The notes beneath the pieces are model-generated. The model was given only the letters and a program-made list of their open reading frames with translations, was not told the origin of the DNA and ran no database searches. From Treponema sp. (GTDB lineage Bacteria > Spirochaetota > Spirochaetia > Treponematales > Treponemataceae): a stretch of 16,786 nucleotides of DNA. The stretch covers positions 1 through 16,786 of the forward strand of contig JAGADS010000107.1 of NCBI GenBank assembly GCA_017613485.1. The letters are read 5' to 3'. This document shows positions 1 to 6,020 of this stretch, piece after piece; position 1 is the stretch's first letter; each line of letters opens with the position of its first letter. Position numbers and translations under genes: made by a program.

Positions 1-1
1 A

Positions 2-847
2 GTTTGTTATATTGGAGAAGATACCGTTTTGACCCGCTCGTATGAACCTAAGACTGGCAACGAACTTCTTCTTATGGTGGATTTTGTAGTCAACAAAAAT
101 GAAATAGAGCATGGAAACAACATCAAGGTTTTGAAAGGCTCTTTTACTTCCAGCGAAGCAGCAAGCAGATTACTTCCCATGCTGTTGAATTGGGCAAACA
201 CATGGTACAAGTCAAAGGATAAAATAAACCAAAATATGAAATACTCCGTTTCCACGGATGATGATTATTCATATTTATCATGGATACCAGTATTTCAGAT
301 TGACACAATCGGAACAAAGAAAGATTTTACTGTTTTTACAGTAGGTTTTCTAAAGGATCTTTCAGATGAACGTTTCTTCGGAATCACAAAATTGCCGTCA
401 CCAATTAAATCGGATAAATACAAGATAAAAAAAGGAAAGTCACAGAATGTGGAAATTGACGGACTTTTAGTTCCACTGGACAGCAACTGGGAAACTGAAG
501 ACAAAAGAATATACAGAATTAACAAAAAGACTCCGCAGGATGCTGCTTTTCTTATTGAAACAATCAATTACACTGAATCAGGCTTTTCTTCAATCTCACA
601 ACTGGCAAAGCTTCTTCTAATCGGAACAAGCGACGTTGTGGTATTAACAGAAGGCTCTTCCATCTCAGTGGAGAAAGGAACCTACAACCTTTATATCCGC
701 ATGTTTGATCCTGTGCAGAACAAAGTGACAGTCCAGCAGACACAACTGATCGAAAGGGGTGACGGTTATGTAAGCATCGCCACCTTAGCCTGTTACGAAA
801 CCCTTTACCTGCAAAACAAGGATTACTTTGACAAAATACTACACTGA
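2..847 (+). CDS. Hypothetical protein, 5' end outside the window
   Basis: I do not recognise this protein. The reading frame is open from the first bases of the window and the upstream codons read as normal protein, so the gene probably starts to the left. A TTG at 29 with a GGAGAAG-like stretch at 13-19 is a possible internal start and would give 272 residues. The visible part is soluble-looking, with no membrane segment and no signal peptide. It is rich in alternating hydrophobic/polar stretches suggesting beta structure (for example YLSWIPVFQIDTIG and SDVVVLTEGSSISVEKGTY), a Lys-rich patch near the middle, and an ending in ...DYFDKILH. No catalytic motif stands out. It converges on the toxin-antitoxin pair with about 44 bases between the stop codons and no clear intrinsic terminator there. 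Confidence 0.75.
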   Translation, partial: VCYIGEDTVLTRSYEPKTGNELLLMVDFVVNKNEIEHGNNIKVLKGSFTSSEAASRLLPMLLNWANTWYKSKDKINQNMKYSVSTDDDYSYLSWIPVFQIDTIGTKKDFTVFTVGFLKDLSDERFFGITKLPSPIKSDKYKIKKGKSQNVEIDGLLVPLDSNWETEDKRIYRINKKTPQDAAFLIETINYTESGFSSISQLAKLLLIGTSDVVVLTEGSSISVEKGTYNLYIRMFDPVQNKVTVQQTQLIERGDGYVSIATLACYETLYLQNKDYFDKILH

Positions 848-861
848 TTAATACCGGTTCA

Positions 862-882
862 AATTACGAATTACGAATTACG
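862..882. repeat. Three tandem AATTACG heptamers
   Basis: AATTACG occurs three times head to tail at 862-868, 869-875 and 876-882, followed by an AT-rich tail that runs into the vapC stop codon at 892-894. It lies between two convergent genes. It has no GC-rich stem and T-run, so it is not a standard terminator. It may be a small intergenic repeat or simple slippage product. Confidence 0.85.
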
Positions 883-891
883 CATTATAAA

Positions 892-1317
892 TTAAGCCCA
901 CCAGTCCTCTACATTGAGCGAGCTTACGGAACTGAGGGCGGCAAAGTCTGAGGTATTGTGCGTGACAAGTATCATGCCGTTTGCTATGGCTGTGGCGGCA
1001 ATCTGTGAGTCGAAGTTGGGACATGGATGACCTATTTCCTTACAGCGTGCCTGGAGCTCTCCGCATATCTGGGCTGCAAAATCATCATAAGGTATGATCT
1101 CGTAACTCTTCCTTACATCCTGTATACTGGCAAAAACAGCATCCTTTTTTCTTCCATCAGGCATACGCTTGTATCCAAAAACAGATTCCTGCCAGACAGT
1201 TGAACATATTGCACAATTGCTTTCATGTTCTTTAACCTTTTTTATTAATTTTTGATTCGGTCTTGGCTTGCAAAATTCTGAGATAACATTTGTATCAAGT
1301 AAATAAATCGGTTTCAT
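892..1317 (-). CDS. vapC: VapC-family PIN-domain toxin (ribonuclease)
   Basis: This is a 141-residue single PIN domain, the usual VapC length. The acidic residues that bind the metal in PIN ribonucleases are all visible: D8 in LLDTNVISE, E44 in WQESVFG, D103 in CPNFDSQIAATA and D124 in THNTSDF. T9-N10 and T119/N121 sit where the family has them, so the site looks intact. VapC toxins cut RNA (often tRNA or rRNA) when released from their antitoxin; the target cannot be read from sequence. The start codon overlaps the antitoxin stop codon as ATGA. A GGAG at 1324-1327, inside the end of the antitoxin gene, serves as ribosome binding site six bases away, so translation is likely coupled. Family assignment is firm; the symbol denotes the family only. 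Confidence 0.93.
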   Translation of the reverse strand: MKPIYLLDTNVISEFCKPRPNQKLIKKVKEHESNCAICSTVWQESVFGYKRMPDGRKKDAVFASIQDVRKSYEIIPYDDFAAQICGELQARCKEIGHPCPNFDSQIAATAIANGMILVTHNTSDFAALSSVSSLNVEDWWA

Positions 1318-1613
1318 TCTTCACTCCACATTTTTTCAATTTCTCTCATATATTCCTCATCCATCGGTTTATCTTCTGGGATTGGTAAACCTTCAAAATC
1401 AGGATCATCAAAAACATCCGCATATTCCGCACGAGTTTCTTCAAGGTAATCAAAAAAGCTCTTCTTCTTGCATTTCTGCTTATACTCTTCCCAGCTGATG
1501 ATGACGGCCACTGGCTTATCATGGCGGGTAAGCTCTACAGGTTCCCCACTTTCCGCTACCTTCACCAGAGAAGAGAATTTGTTCCTTGCCTCGTAAATTG
1601 TTGCCCTGCACAT
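1314..1613 (-). CDS. Phd/YefM-family antitoxin
   Basis: This 99-residue protein is the first gene of the toxin-antitoxin operon. Residues 5-45 match the Phd/YefM DNA-binding fold: TIYEARNKFSSLVKVAESGE followed by PVELTRHDKPVAVIISWEEY, the family's 'EAR...F..L...GEPV.LTR..KPVAV' pattern. The C-terminal half is acidic (FDDPDFEGLPIPEDKPMDEE) and is the likely toxin-neutralising arm. The start at 1613 is fixed by an excellent Shine-Dalgarno AAAGGAGG at 1620-1627, six bases upstream. Its N-terminus is a few residues shorter than many relatives. Antitoxins of this family usually bind their own promoter, and direct repeats lie at the predicted -35 box. Pairing of a Phd/YefM antitoxin with a VapC toxin is common. 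Confidence 0.93.
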   Translation of the reverse strand: MCRATIYEARNKFSSLVKVAESGEPVELTRHDKPVAVIISWEEYKQKCKKKSFFDYLEETRAEYADVFDDPDFEGLPIPEDKPMDEEYMREIEKMWSEE

Positions 1614-1632
1614 AACCAGCCTCCTTTACTAT

Positions 1633-1662
1633 ATGTTACGCAATTTTTTAGCCAGTTGTCAA
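1633..1662 (-). promoter_or_regulatory. Promoter of the toxin-antitoxin operon
   Basis: On the minus strand a perfect TTGACA -35 box (1657-1662) is followed after 18 bases by TAACAT (1633-1638) as the best -10 match. The Shine-Dalgarno lies at 1620-1627. The -35 is strong and the -10 moderate. An alternative -10 such as TATAGT would need a 23-base spacer and is less likely. Confidence 0.65.
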
Positions 1663-1677
1663 GATATTTAGCCAGTT
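1647..1677. repeat. Two 11-bp direct repeats, 20-bp period, probable operator
   Basis: TTTAGCCAGTT is present at 1647-1657 and again, without mismatch, at 1667-1677 (AACTGGCTAAA on the transcribed side). The start-to-start distance is exactly 20 bp, about two helical turns, so both copies face the same side of the DNA. The first copy runs into the -35 box at 1657-1662. This is the expected geometry for binding by the Phd/YefM antitoxin or toxin-antitoxin complex; the binding itself is inferred. Confidence 0.7.
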
Positions 1678-1714
1678 TTATTTAATTAAAACTTTCAATC
1701 AATATGCCGTGCAC

Positions 1715-1743
1715 TTGACGATTTTTGATGTTGGTTTTATAAT
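1715..1743 (+). promoter_or_regulatory. Near-consensus promoter giving a leaderless start
   Basis: TTGACG (1715-1720), a 17-base spacer and a perfect TATAAT (1738-1743) make the best + strand promoter in the left half of the window. The downstream ATG begins at 1750, six bases after the -10 box, so transcription should start at or within a base or two of the start codon. It diverges from the toxin-antitoxin promoter. Confidence 0.85.
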
Positions 1744-1749
1744 GTTTCT

Positions 1750-2232
1750 ATGGAAAGCAATGAGGCTTTGGAAAAGGTTTTGAATTCTTACCGCGGTTAT
1801 TACAACATCAAAACTGAGGATGTTGACCCTCCTTTTGTCGCCGAAGCTGTTTTCCAGTCCAGTACCGAAAAATTCCTTTTGGTTAAAGCCGCAAAAATCG
1901 CAGACATTGACTCAAACGAATATGTTTTTTTCGCCAAGGAAGAAAACCTCTCCCCAGAACGTCTTATGGAGCTTGACTCTAAGGCATGGGAGCGCGGAAT
2001 TTCTAAAGTTGAGCCCCACGAGAACCACAGGAATTCGGACGTAATTCTGATTGTAATAGCAGATAATATAGAAGATTCTGTTTTTACTGTGGCAAAAAAA
2101 CTCAAGCACTATAAATCATACAGGTTTACATTCTGGGGATGGAGCCACTACAGGCTGATAGCTTACGACTGTTCTACGGGTAAATTCGCATGTAACCGCA
2201 TGGGAAAGGACCTGAGGAAAGTCTTTGCATAA
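1750..2232 (+). CDS. Conserved-looking hypothetical protein, 160 aa, probably leaderless
   Basis: I cannot name a function. The protein is 160 residues, soluble, with no signal peptide. It has a helical N-terminus (ALEKVLNSYRGYYNI), a central stretch KAAKIADIDSNEYVFFAKE, a hydrophobic strand DVILIVIADNI, and an aromatic-rich C-terminal part containing FTFWGWSHYRLIAYD then CNRMGKDLRKVF. From memory, similar short proteins occur in Firmicutes and spirochaetes as an uncharacterised family; this is a weak recollection. The start at 1750 follows directly on the promoter with no Shine-Dalgarno. An in-frame later start would lose the conserved-looking N-terminus. cstA begins 26 bases downstream with no terminator between, so the two are probably co-transcribed. 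Confidence 0.85.
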   Translation: MESNEALEKVLNSYRGYYNIKTEDVDPPFVAEAVFQSSTEKFLLVKAAKIADIDSNEYVFFAKEENLSPERLMELDSKAWERGISKVEPHENHRNSDVILIVIADNIEDSVFTVAKKLKHYKSYRFTFWGWSHYRLIAYDCSTGKFACNRMGKDLRKVFA

Positions 2233-2258
2233 AATAAGTTCTCTATGGAGGAGAAAAA

Positions 2259-3959
2259 ATGACAGCATTACTTATTATTCTTGCTGCAGTTGCCTTGCTT
2301 TTCCTGGGCTATGTTTTCTACGGCTCATGGCTTGCAAAGCAGTGGGGAATCGACCCAAATCGGAAAACTCCGGCCTACGAAAAAAAGGACGGCGTTGATT
2401 ATGTACCGGCAAAACCTGCTGTATTGATGGGACATCACTTCTCATCCATTGCCGGAGCAGGACCTATTAACGGACCGATTCAGGCTGCCGTATTCGGATG
2501 GGTTCCGGTATTCCTGTGGTGTGTAATCGGAGGTATTTTCTTCGGTGGTCTCCAGGACTTCGGTTCTCTGTTTGCATCAACACGCAACGGAGGAAAATCT
2601 GTCGGTGAAATCATCAAGTCTTCAATGGGAAAGACTGCAAAGAAGCTCTTTATCATCTTTGCCCTTCTTGTTCTTATCCTGGTTATTGCATCTTTTGTAA
2701 ACGTTGTTGCAGGTACATTCCTTACAGCAGAAGGTGGTGCAAGCGGATTTGTAAAGAATCCAACAAACAACCAGACAACAGCTCTTATCTCTGTTCTGTT
2801 CATCATTCTTGCTGTAATCTACGGCATCCTTACTAATAAATGCGGTTTAAAGACTGTTCCTGCTACAATCATCGGTATTATCGGTATCGTAGCCTCTATC
2901 ATCATCGGTCTTAACTTCGGTCTTGCAATGAGCCGCACAACATGGATCATCCTTATCGGTGTATACATCGCTGTTGCATCCCTCATTCCTGTCTGGATCA
3001 TGCTCCAGCCACGCGACTACCTCTCATCATTCCTCCTTTACGGCATGATGGCAGTTGCTATCGTCGGTATCGTAATCTCAGCATTTACAGGAAGCGCAAA
3101 GTTTGAGATTCCTGCATTTGCAGGATGGAAGACAAGTGCTGGAACTATGTTCCCGACTCTGTTCATCACAGTTGCCTGCGGTGCATGCTCTGGTTTCCAC
3201 TCTCTTATCTCTACAGGTACTTCATCAAAGCAGCTTGACAACGAGAAGAACGCAAAGGCCATCGGTTACGGTTCAATGCTCATCGAGTCTGCCCTCGGTA
3301 TCATTTCTCTTATCGCCGTAGGTATGGTTTACAACAAGTGGACAAGCAAAGGATTCGGTTCTCCATCTGCTGCATTCGGTGCAGGTATCGCAACAATGTT
3401 CGGTGCAGAAGGAACTACTGTCTACAACACAATCAGCGCACTCCTTACTCTTGCAGTCTCTGTATTCGCCCTTACATCTCTTGACACAGGTACACGCCTG
3501 AGCCGCTTCATGTTCAGTGAGCTCTTCCTCAAGGACAGCGAGAAGACATGGAAGGACGCAAAGGGAATCCGCATGGTTCTTGCACACCCGCTTTTCGGTA
3601 CAACACTGATGGTTGTAGTAGGCTGTATCCTTGGTGGACTCTCACTCTCTCAGATCTGGGGTCTCTTTGGTGCAGCAAACCAGCTCCTTGCAGGTATCGC
3701 ACTTATGGCAGTTGCCGCATGGCTTGGTGAAGTTGGAAAGAACAACAAGATGTTCTTTATTCCTACAATCTTCATGCTTGCCGCAACCCTTACATTCCTT
3801 GTAAAGACAATCATTACAAAGTGTCAGGCTGTTGCAGCAGGTGCTCCATGGGGTGACTGGTTCCAGCTGATTTTCGCCTTTGCAATGGCTCTCCTTGCCG
3901 TTATCCTCGTAGTTGAAGGTCTCAAGACTTTCTCTAAGCAGGCAAAAAAGGCAAAATAA
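2259..3959 (+). CDS. cstA: CstA-family inner-membrane transporter
   Basis: This is a 566-residue polytopic inner-membrane protein of the carbon starvation CstA family, whose studied members import pyruvate or peptides with cation coupling. Family hallmarks seen: MGHHFSSIAGAGPINGPIQA (about residues 57-76), GACSGFHSLISTGTSSKQL (about 307-325), SLDTGTRLSRFMFSELF (about 407-423) and FGAANQLLAGIALM (about 469-482). Some 13-16 hydrophobic segments are apparent. It is shorter than the roughly 700-residue E. coli proteins, like the shorter CstA forms of many anaerobes. The start is fixed by GGAGGAGA at 2247-2254. Isoleucine codons are ATC or ATT; I found no ATA on reading through, unlike the addAB genes, which suggests high expression. 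A terminator follows at 4012-4047. The substrate (pyruvate or peptides) cannot be decided from sequence. Confidence 0.95.
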   Translation: MTALLIILAAVALLFLGYVFYGSWLAKQWGIDPNRKTPAYEKKDGVDYVPAKPAVLMGHHFSSIAGAGPINGPIQAAVFGWVPVFLWCVIGGIFFGGLQDFGSLFASTRNGGKSVGEIIKSSMGKTAKKLFIIFALLVLILVIASFVNVVAGTFLTAEGGASGFVKNPTNNQTTALISVLFIILAVIYGILTNKCGLKTVPATIIGIIGIVASIIIGLNFGLAMSRTTWIILIGVYIAVASLIPVWIMLQPRDYLSSFLLYGMMAVAIVGIVISAFTGSAKFEIPAFAGWKTSAGTMFPTLFITVACGACSGFHSLISTGTSSKQLDNEKNAKAIGYGSMLIESALGIISLIAVGMVYNKWTSKGFGSPSAAFGAGIATMFGAEGTTVYNTISALLTLAVSVFALTSLDTGTRLSRFMFSELFLKDSEKTWKDAKGIRMVLAHPLFGTTLMVVVGCILGGLSLSQIWGLFGAANQLLAGIALMAVAAWLGEVGKNNKMFFIPTIFMLAATLTFLVKTIITKCQAVAAGAPWGDWFQLIFAFAMALLAVILVVEGLKTFSKQAKKAK

Positions 3960-3972
3960 GCCCTTAAGATTT

Positions 3973-3999
3973 AACCTCAGCTAATAGTTTTTAGAGGTT
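3973..3999 (+). other. Nested inverted repeat in the cstA 3' region
   Basis: AACCTC at 3973-3978 can pair with GAGGTT at 3994-3999. As an alternative inner pairing, CTAA at 3981-3984 matches TTAG at 3991-3994. TTAAG at 3964-3968 can extend the structure by pairing with CTTAA at 4002-4006. No T-run follows, so on its own it is not a terminator; it could protect the mRNA 3' end ahead of the true terminator. Confidence 0.4.
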
Positions 4000-4011
4000 G
4001 CCTTAAACACT

Positions 4012-4047
4012 ATCCCGTCCGTCTTTTGATGTGGCGGGATTTTTTTT
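4012..4047 (+). terminator. Rho-independent terminator after cstA
   Basis: ATCCCGTC (4012-4019) pairs with GGCGGGAT (4033-4040), eight pairs including one G-T wobble, around a 13-base loop, followed directly by seven T residues (4041-4047). It lies 52 bases after the cstA stop codon. Confidence 0.9.
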
Positions 4048-4057
4048 CAAAAAAAAC

Positions 4058-4086
4058 TGAAATTCACTTGAAATTCGCATGAAATT
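4058..4086. repeat. Three TGAAATT direct repeats at an 11-bp period
   Basis: TGAAATT occurs at 4058-4064, 4069-4075 and 4080-4086, each start exactly 11 bp after the last and each followed by a different four-base spacer. The middle copy contains the predicted -35 box of the next gene. One-turn spacing places all copies on one face of the helix, fitting a cooperative regulator or an AT-rich polymerase contact region. No regulator is identified. Confidence 0.75.
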
Positions 4087-4096
4087 GACATATCAT
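4068..4096 (+). promoter_or_regulatory. Promoter of the secreted-protein/addBA run
   Basis: TTGAAA (4068-4073), a 17-base spacer and TATCAT (4091-4096) form a good sigma-70-type promoter, with transcription expected near 4103. The GGAGG at 4106-4110 then lies almost at the 5' end of the message, giving a short leader of about 15 bases. A perfect TTGACA at 4085-4090 has no -10 at a usable distance. Confidence 0.65.
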
Positions 4097-4117
4097 TTAA
4101 AGTATGGAGGTCTAATT

Positions 4118-6019
4118 ATGAAAAAAACTTCTATATTATTTATCTCAGCACTTTTACTCGCTGCATCTTCTCCTGTTTTTTCTCAGGAAGACTCTCTTTT
4201 TCTGATTGAAGATGACGAGCCGGTCGCGGAAATTCATCTTATTGAGGAAACACCTGTTGTTCCAGTTGCACAGAAAACAATGTCCGCGGCTAATCAAAGG
4301 GTCTTGAACGATCTTGAGGATCAGGCACGCACAAAATCAAACTACATCATCAGCAAGAATAAAAACCGCGTGAACCCACAGGATTCGATTAATGCCATTG
4401 AAAACCTTAAGCAGGAATACCTTGCACAGAGCTCAGTACAGAACGATGAGTATGACAGTTATGTTCTGGAAATGCAGGAAAAATGCGAGGAAGAGGTTCA
4501 GGCCAGGATGCTTGAGGAACAGAGGATGGCAGAGCTTGAATCAGACGGTGTAACGCTCAATGCACGCGGTCAAAAGCGTCTTGAAAACGACATTGCAGGC
4601 ATAAAGGAAAAATACCAGAAGCAGATTGACGCCCACAAGGCAAATGCGGCTAATCCTCAGAAGCAGAACTCACTGCTTTCTCAGATAAGCTCATCTATCA
4701 GAAGCCTTGAATCATCTACATACGTTCAGTCTTCAATTTCAGATGAGAATGTTGTGCTTTTAATCGGCGAATATGACGGAACAAAAGAAGCCTGGCCTTA
4801 TACGGTTGAATTATCTATTGCAGGTGGCAAGGCTGTTTTCACAGGCAACCTTAGCTATACTGACATTTCCGGTAAAAAAATTCCGTCGGTTCCAGTATAT
4901 ACAGAGAACGCAAATGACCCAAAGCTTGTAGAATACAAGAAATACCTTGATTCAGTTGAAATCTTTGACGCAGCATTTAAATCCGGCTCTTCGTTTATCG
5001 AGGCACAGGTATCTTACAACATCAAAGCAAAGGATCCTTCAGAAGCTTCATCCTACACAGTTACCGTAAACTCAGTTTTGCTTAAAAACATAATCACAGA
5101 AAAGACAATAAGCACCTACAGCAGCAAAGACAAGTTTGACGTTACATATAATCCTGTCAGTCCCGTAGACTGGAAAGCAGACAATACCCGCTCTGAGACT
5201 CCAAGCAGGAACGTCAACAATAATCAGCAAAGGAGAAACAGTTCAGGACTCAAAGAGGCGCTGGAAGAAGAGCTTAGGGAAGATATCTACTCAGTATTCA
5301 ATATTTTTCCTCCAATTTCCATTGTAATCAACATTCCAGACTCCAAGAAAGAAGAAAAAACTCCAACATATCGCTCCGAAAAACAGGAGAACAAAGAAAC
5401 AAAAAAGGAAACCCCTGTAGAAAACAGAAATGACAACACTATCTCGCAGTCAAACGTAGAAAATACAAGGGCAACTGCAAGGCTTTCTGAACAGACAGAC
5501 AGCAAGAGATCTGTTTCTGCCCTGCTCTACTGTCTACCTGGAACCGTTAACTTTTATTCAACTCCTGACGGTTCTGACGGAGCCCTGACACTTGGATATA
5601 ACATGCAATTCTCTGCATGTCCGTATCTTTTCCTTGGACTTAACCTTGAATTCGGAATAGTCGAAAGCTCTCTATTCTCTTTCAACAGATCTACAACGAC
5701 AGGTTCCAGCTCAGGAAGCGGAGATACAGGTTCTTCTTCAAAATCCTACTATTTTGATGATTGGGATTGGGAAGAAAACGGTTTCTATTTGATTACAGGA
5801 CAGTTAGGCTCCTATGTTAACCTCAACAACAATATCCGCTTCAACTACTTTGGTGAAGCCGGCATCTGCTGTGATGAATTTGTGGCTGGAGCAGGCTGCA
5901 GCTTTGAGTTCTATTCAAACTCAATGCAGATCGGTGCAACAGTAGGTTACACAGGACTTATGTTCAACGACTTGAATTATCTTAACAAGCTTAGTTTTGG
6001 AATAGAAGTCCTCTTCTAA
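4118..6019 (+). CDS. Secreted coiled-coil protein with barrel-like C-terminus
   Basis: I do not recognise a named family. With the start at 4118 the protein has 633 residues and opens with a typical Sec signal peptide (MKKTSILFISALLLAASS), cleaved probably after PVFSQ; no lipobox Cys is present. GGAGG at 4106-4110 fixes this start, and an earlier in-frame ATG at 4079 would lie upstream of the predicted transcription start. Residues about 55-190 are charged and helical, probably coiled coil. A mixed beta region follows to about 370, then a Lys/Glu-rich low-complexity segment (about 410-440). From about 464 on, alternating hydrophobic strands with Gly and aromatic residues, interrupted by a Ser/Gly/Thr-rich loop (about 524-545), end in LSFGIEVLF. 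A terminal Phe is the usual outer-membrane barrel signal. I infer a periplasmic stalk plus small outer-membrane barrel; the role is unknown. The next gene begins after one base. Confidence 0.85.
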   Translation: MKKTSILFISALLLAASSPVFSQEDSLFLIEDDEPVAEIHLIEETPVVPVAQKTMSAANQRVLNDLEDQARTKSNYIISKNKNRVNPQDSINAIENLKQEYLAQSSVQNDEYDSYVLEMQEKCEEEVQARMLEEQRMAELESDGVTLNARGQKRLENDIAGIKEKYQKQIDAHKANAANPQKQNSLLSQISSSIRSLESSTYVQSSISDENVVLLIGEYDGTKEAWPYTVELSIAGGKAVFTGNLSYTDISGKKIPSVPVYTENANDPKLVEYKKYLDSVEIFDAAFKSGSSFIEAQVSYNIKAKDPSEASSYTVTVNSVLLKNIITEKTISTYSSKDKFDVTYNPVSPVDWKADNTRSETPSRNVNNNQQRRNSSGLKEALEEELREDIYSVFNIFPPISIVINIPDSKKEEKTPTYRSEKQENKETKKETPVENRNDNTISQSNVENTRATARLSEQTDSKRSVSALLYCLPGTVNFYSTPDGSDGALTLGYNMQFSACPYLFLGLNLEFGIVESSLFSFNRSTTTGSSSGSGDTGSSSKSYYFDDWDWEENGFYLITGQLGSYVNLNNNIRFNYFGEAGICCDEFVAGAGCSFEFYSNSMQIGATVGYTGLMFNDLNYLNKLSFGIEVLF

Positions 6020-6020
6020 G

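Noticed and set aside
862..882. CRISPR-like or terminator reading of the AATTACG repeats
   Set aside because: The units are only seven bases without spacers, and no GC stem with a T-run is present.
2480..3587. Several open frames on the strand opposite cstA, and one + strand alternative frame
   Set aside because: They are shadows of the strongly biased codons of cstA; they lack start signals and their products are Cys/Arg/Ile-rich without recognisable domains.
4085..4090. Perfect TTGACA as alternative -35 box
   Set aside because: No -10-like hexamer lies 15-19 bases downstream; that position is the Shine-Dalgarno GGAGG region.
4079..4117. Upstream in-frame ATG extending the secreted protein by 13 residues
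   Set aside because: It would place a polar extension before the signal peptide, lies within the promoter upstream of the predicted transcription start, and lacks a ribosome binding site, while GGAGG at 4106-4110 serves the ATG at 4118.
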